From Gnetum montanum (Eukaryota; Streptophyta; Gnetopsida; Gnetales; Gnetaceae): a DNA stretch of 64,000 nt. The notes beneath the pieces are model-generated. The model had not been told where the DNA came from, did no database searches, and saw nothing but the letters and a program-made list of their open reading frames with translations. A program made the translations under genes and the position numbers. The stretch is taken from the NCBI GenBank assembly GCA_015680685.1, contig MNCI01000627.1:533932-597931 (forward strand). The letters are read 5' to 3'. Shown here one piece after another: positions 62,229 to 64,000 of the stretch (positions are counted from its first letter, which is position 1; every line of letters begins with the position of its first letter).

Positions 62229-63937
62229 TGATGAGTGATGAGGTACCCCTATGCTCAACCATATGAATATGAGCTTTATGCACGATCTGGTCGAACTCCA
62301 AGGACTAAGTGCTTATGCACCTTAAAAGAACAAGGAGGGGTTAGGCGATCGTTATCTTTCCAAGCTTACTCATATGGCATGGTTGTATCATTAAGTAAAC
62401 TTGAGGTATATGATTTTTATATTTTATGTCCTAGTGCTAAAGAGGGAAGAAGTTAATTAATTGAATAACTAATTTAAATTAACTAATCAATTAGGTCCTA
62501 ACTAGTCCTAACACCAGCATCCATTCCCACTTTCCGTACACATCCTGAACCAGTGCAACACTACTGGGATTACCAAACACTAATTGTTACTGGGTTACCA
62601 AGTGTTCCATGCATGCTTGAAGTGGTCGTACTGAGTGTGCTTACTTGTGAAAACTAACGAGTCAATAAAAGCAACGTTAATTAACTAATGAAAGCATTAA
62701 AGAACTATAAATAACATTAAGGGTAAGCTATTCTAAATGCTACAAGGTTTATCACAAAGTTTGATGAGACGCGACATGCATAGTGCCGCGATATCACATC
62801 TTTCCCTACGATATCGCGTATGCGATATCGCGATCCGCCGCCATATCTATAAATAAGAGGCGACACTCCCCTTATTTCCCAATCCTGGCTAGAAATAGTG
62901 AAGCTTTGGCAGATTGATCACTCCAGAGTTAGAATTTTTCCCATGTGCCCGCAGTAGGAGTCCTAGAGTGAACGGCTCTTTATTCGAGTAGCTTCTAACC
63001 TGAACCCAAGTTGTCTATGACAATAAAGACGAACTTGATTGGATAAACCTTGTAGTACATGGTTTTATTTATTTTTATTTAGTTACTGCTTTCCTAGTGC
63101 GTACAAGTACGACTTGATTACGAGCATCTACGGATGTGTACGGCTAATCAAGGAATCGGCTGCTTGTCGCAACNCACCCACGGGTGTGTACGGCTAGCTA
63201 AGGAATCGGCTGCTTATCACACTTAAGCTAAATAGGTGCCTCAGTACAACCACTTCGAGCACTTGCGTTACGTGTGGTGATCCTAGTAACGATTAGCGTT
63301 TGGTAACCACAATTGCATAGTTCAGGGTGTGTCCAGTAAGTGGGAACGGATGTTGACGCTAGTTAAACTAGACTTAGGTCCTTAGTTAGAGTTAGTTAGC
63401 TTCTCAACCCTTTCCCTCATAGCTTAGGAGATAAACCTGAAAATGCCAAAAAATCACATACCTCAGACTTGCTTAACCATACACCATGACACTTACAAGC
63501 AAGCCTGGGAAGACAATGAACGATTAACCCCAAGTGTTTCTTGTGGTGTTAAGGCATTTAGTCTGCGGAGTTCGACTGGATCGCGCGTGCACACTCGTAT
63601 TCGTATGGTTGAGTGTAGGGGTACCTCACCACTCATAAGTTCATCTTTATTTCCTTACACAAGGTGTGCTCAAGTACACAATTCTCGAATAAAGATCCGT
63701 TCACTTTATGACTCCTACTATGGGCACTTAGAAATAATTCTAACTCTGAGAAGGAGAAACTGCAAGAGTTTTGGTAAGGGACTAAGAACTAATTTCCAAA
63801 CCGAGTGCACCTGCCTCTTACTTATAGGCAACGAGATAGGTCTTGATATTGTATGTTCGATATTGCTTAGTAGGATTCGATATTGCAGACCTAATATCGC
63901 GGACGCGATATCGCAACCTCGATATCACGGCTCATCA
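62229..63937 (-). mobile_element. 5' LTR of region C, split by a nested LTR
   Basis: The outer LTR is 62229-62761 plus 63637-63937 (about 830 bp without the insertion), TGATGAGTGATGAGG...GGCTCATCA in + orientation. Its U3 has GATATTGC/GATATCGC motifs (63850-63925) rather than the TTGATG motifs of the 3' LTR at 50753. Together with the lack of matching target duplications, this suggests the 5' and 3' halves of region C come from different elements. Confidence 0.8.
62762..63636 (+). mobile_element. Nested solo LTR with AAGTT target duplication
   Basis: TGATGAGACGCG...CACTCAT flanked by AAGTT at 62757-62761 and 63637-63641. On the + strand: GATATC palindromes (62790-62832), TATA (atctataaataag, 62844-62856), then ccgttctttat-like R/U5 text. 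Its last 540 bases match 1-513. A block of about 50 bp (gtgtacggcta...ggaatcggctgctt) is doubled around a single N at 63174, perhaps an assembly problem. Confidence 0.85.
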
Positions 63938-64000
63938 CCAATTAAGAGAGGTTAAATTGTTTTCTAAGGTTGATTTAAAGAATGGATACCACTAAGTAAG
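63938..64000 (+). pseudogene. Reverse transcriptase fragment of the element hosting the LTR
   Basis: The frame from 63948 reads EVKLFSKVDLKNGYH then a stop (TAA at 63993), the FSK(I/V)DL..GYHQ motif of gypsy-type reverse transcriptase, with Gln changed to stop by one C-to-T. The outer LTR is thus inserted in an older + strand retroelement that continues beyond the window. Confidence 0.75.

Noticed and set aside
62780-62840. CRISPR-like or operator array from repeated GATATCGCG
   Set aside because: The repeats are short palindromes without spacers of constant length, placed in an LTR U3 of a plant retroelement; a promoter array is the simpler reading.

Overview
The window looks like nuclear DNA of a seed plant with a large, repeat-rich genome; a gymnosperm or a similarly bloated genome is plausible. 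The signs are two genuine plant genes in 64 kb, introns up to about 3.3 kb, nested LTR retrotransposons with a tRNA-Asp-type primer site, RTE-type LINE remnants, tRNA-derived SINEs and CpG-decayed repeats. The species cannot be named from the sequence.

Genes. (1) On the + strand, 9697-14518, eight exons encode the C-terminal 292 residues of the bifunctional FMN hydrolase/riboflavin kinase (FHY type): the end of the HAD phosphatase domain and the whole riboflavin kinase domain. The 5' exons with the HAD nucleophile were not found. (2) On the - strand, 41934-42656, one intact exon encodes a 240-residue class I LOB-domain (AS2/LBD) transcription factor. It has a likely 5'-UTR intron and a TATA box near 44.39 kb.

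The rest is mostly transposable elements. A 13.7-kb LTR element (B, 24441-38157, - strand, GTAAA target duplication) carries gag and a third ORF but no recognisable protease, reverse transcriptase or integrase. Its gag is split by a 4.8-kb palindrome built of tandem repeat units (31950-36715). The 3' end of B plus the AT-rich repeat it sits in is duplicated at 514-9022 (copy 1) and 18471-29356 (copy 2), in direct orientation on either side of the riboflavin kinase exons. A third related region (50753-63937) has a 3' half (LTR, third ORF, integrase) and a 5' half (protease, gag, primer site, LTR). They are separated by a reverse-transcriptase-less gap holding a head-to-head tRNA-like pair, and may be two different elements. 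The outer 5' LTR carries a nested + strand LTR and is itself inserted in another element's reverse transcriptase.

The most unusual signal is a second, LTR-like promoter inside the elements, upstream of the third ORF. It has a TATA box preceded by the same short motif array found in the LTR U3. In A and B both arrays are GATATCGC palindromes; in the 3' half of C both are TTGATG repeats and share an exact 19-mer. LTR and internal promoter therefore appear to change together.

Long gene-free stretches (16170-18470, 38158-41930, 45015-46700, 47040-50750) are AT-rich with only scattered LINE, SINE and microsatellite traces. A 203-base gap (20598-20800) is flanked by a 1.2-kb duplication that is probably an assembly artefact.
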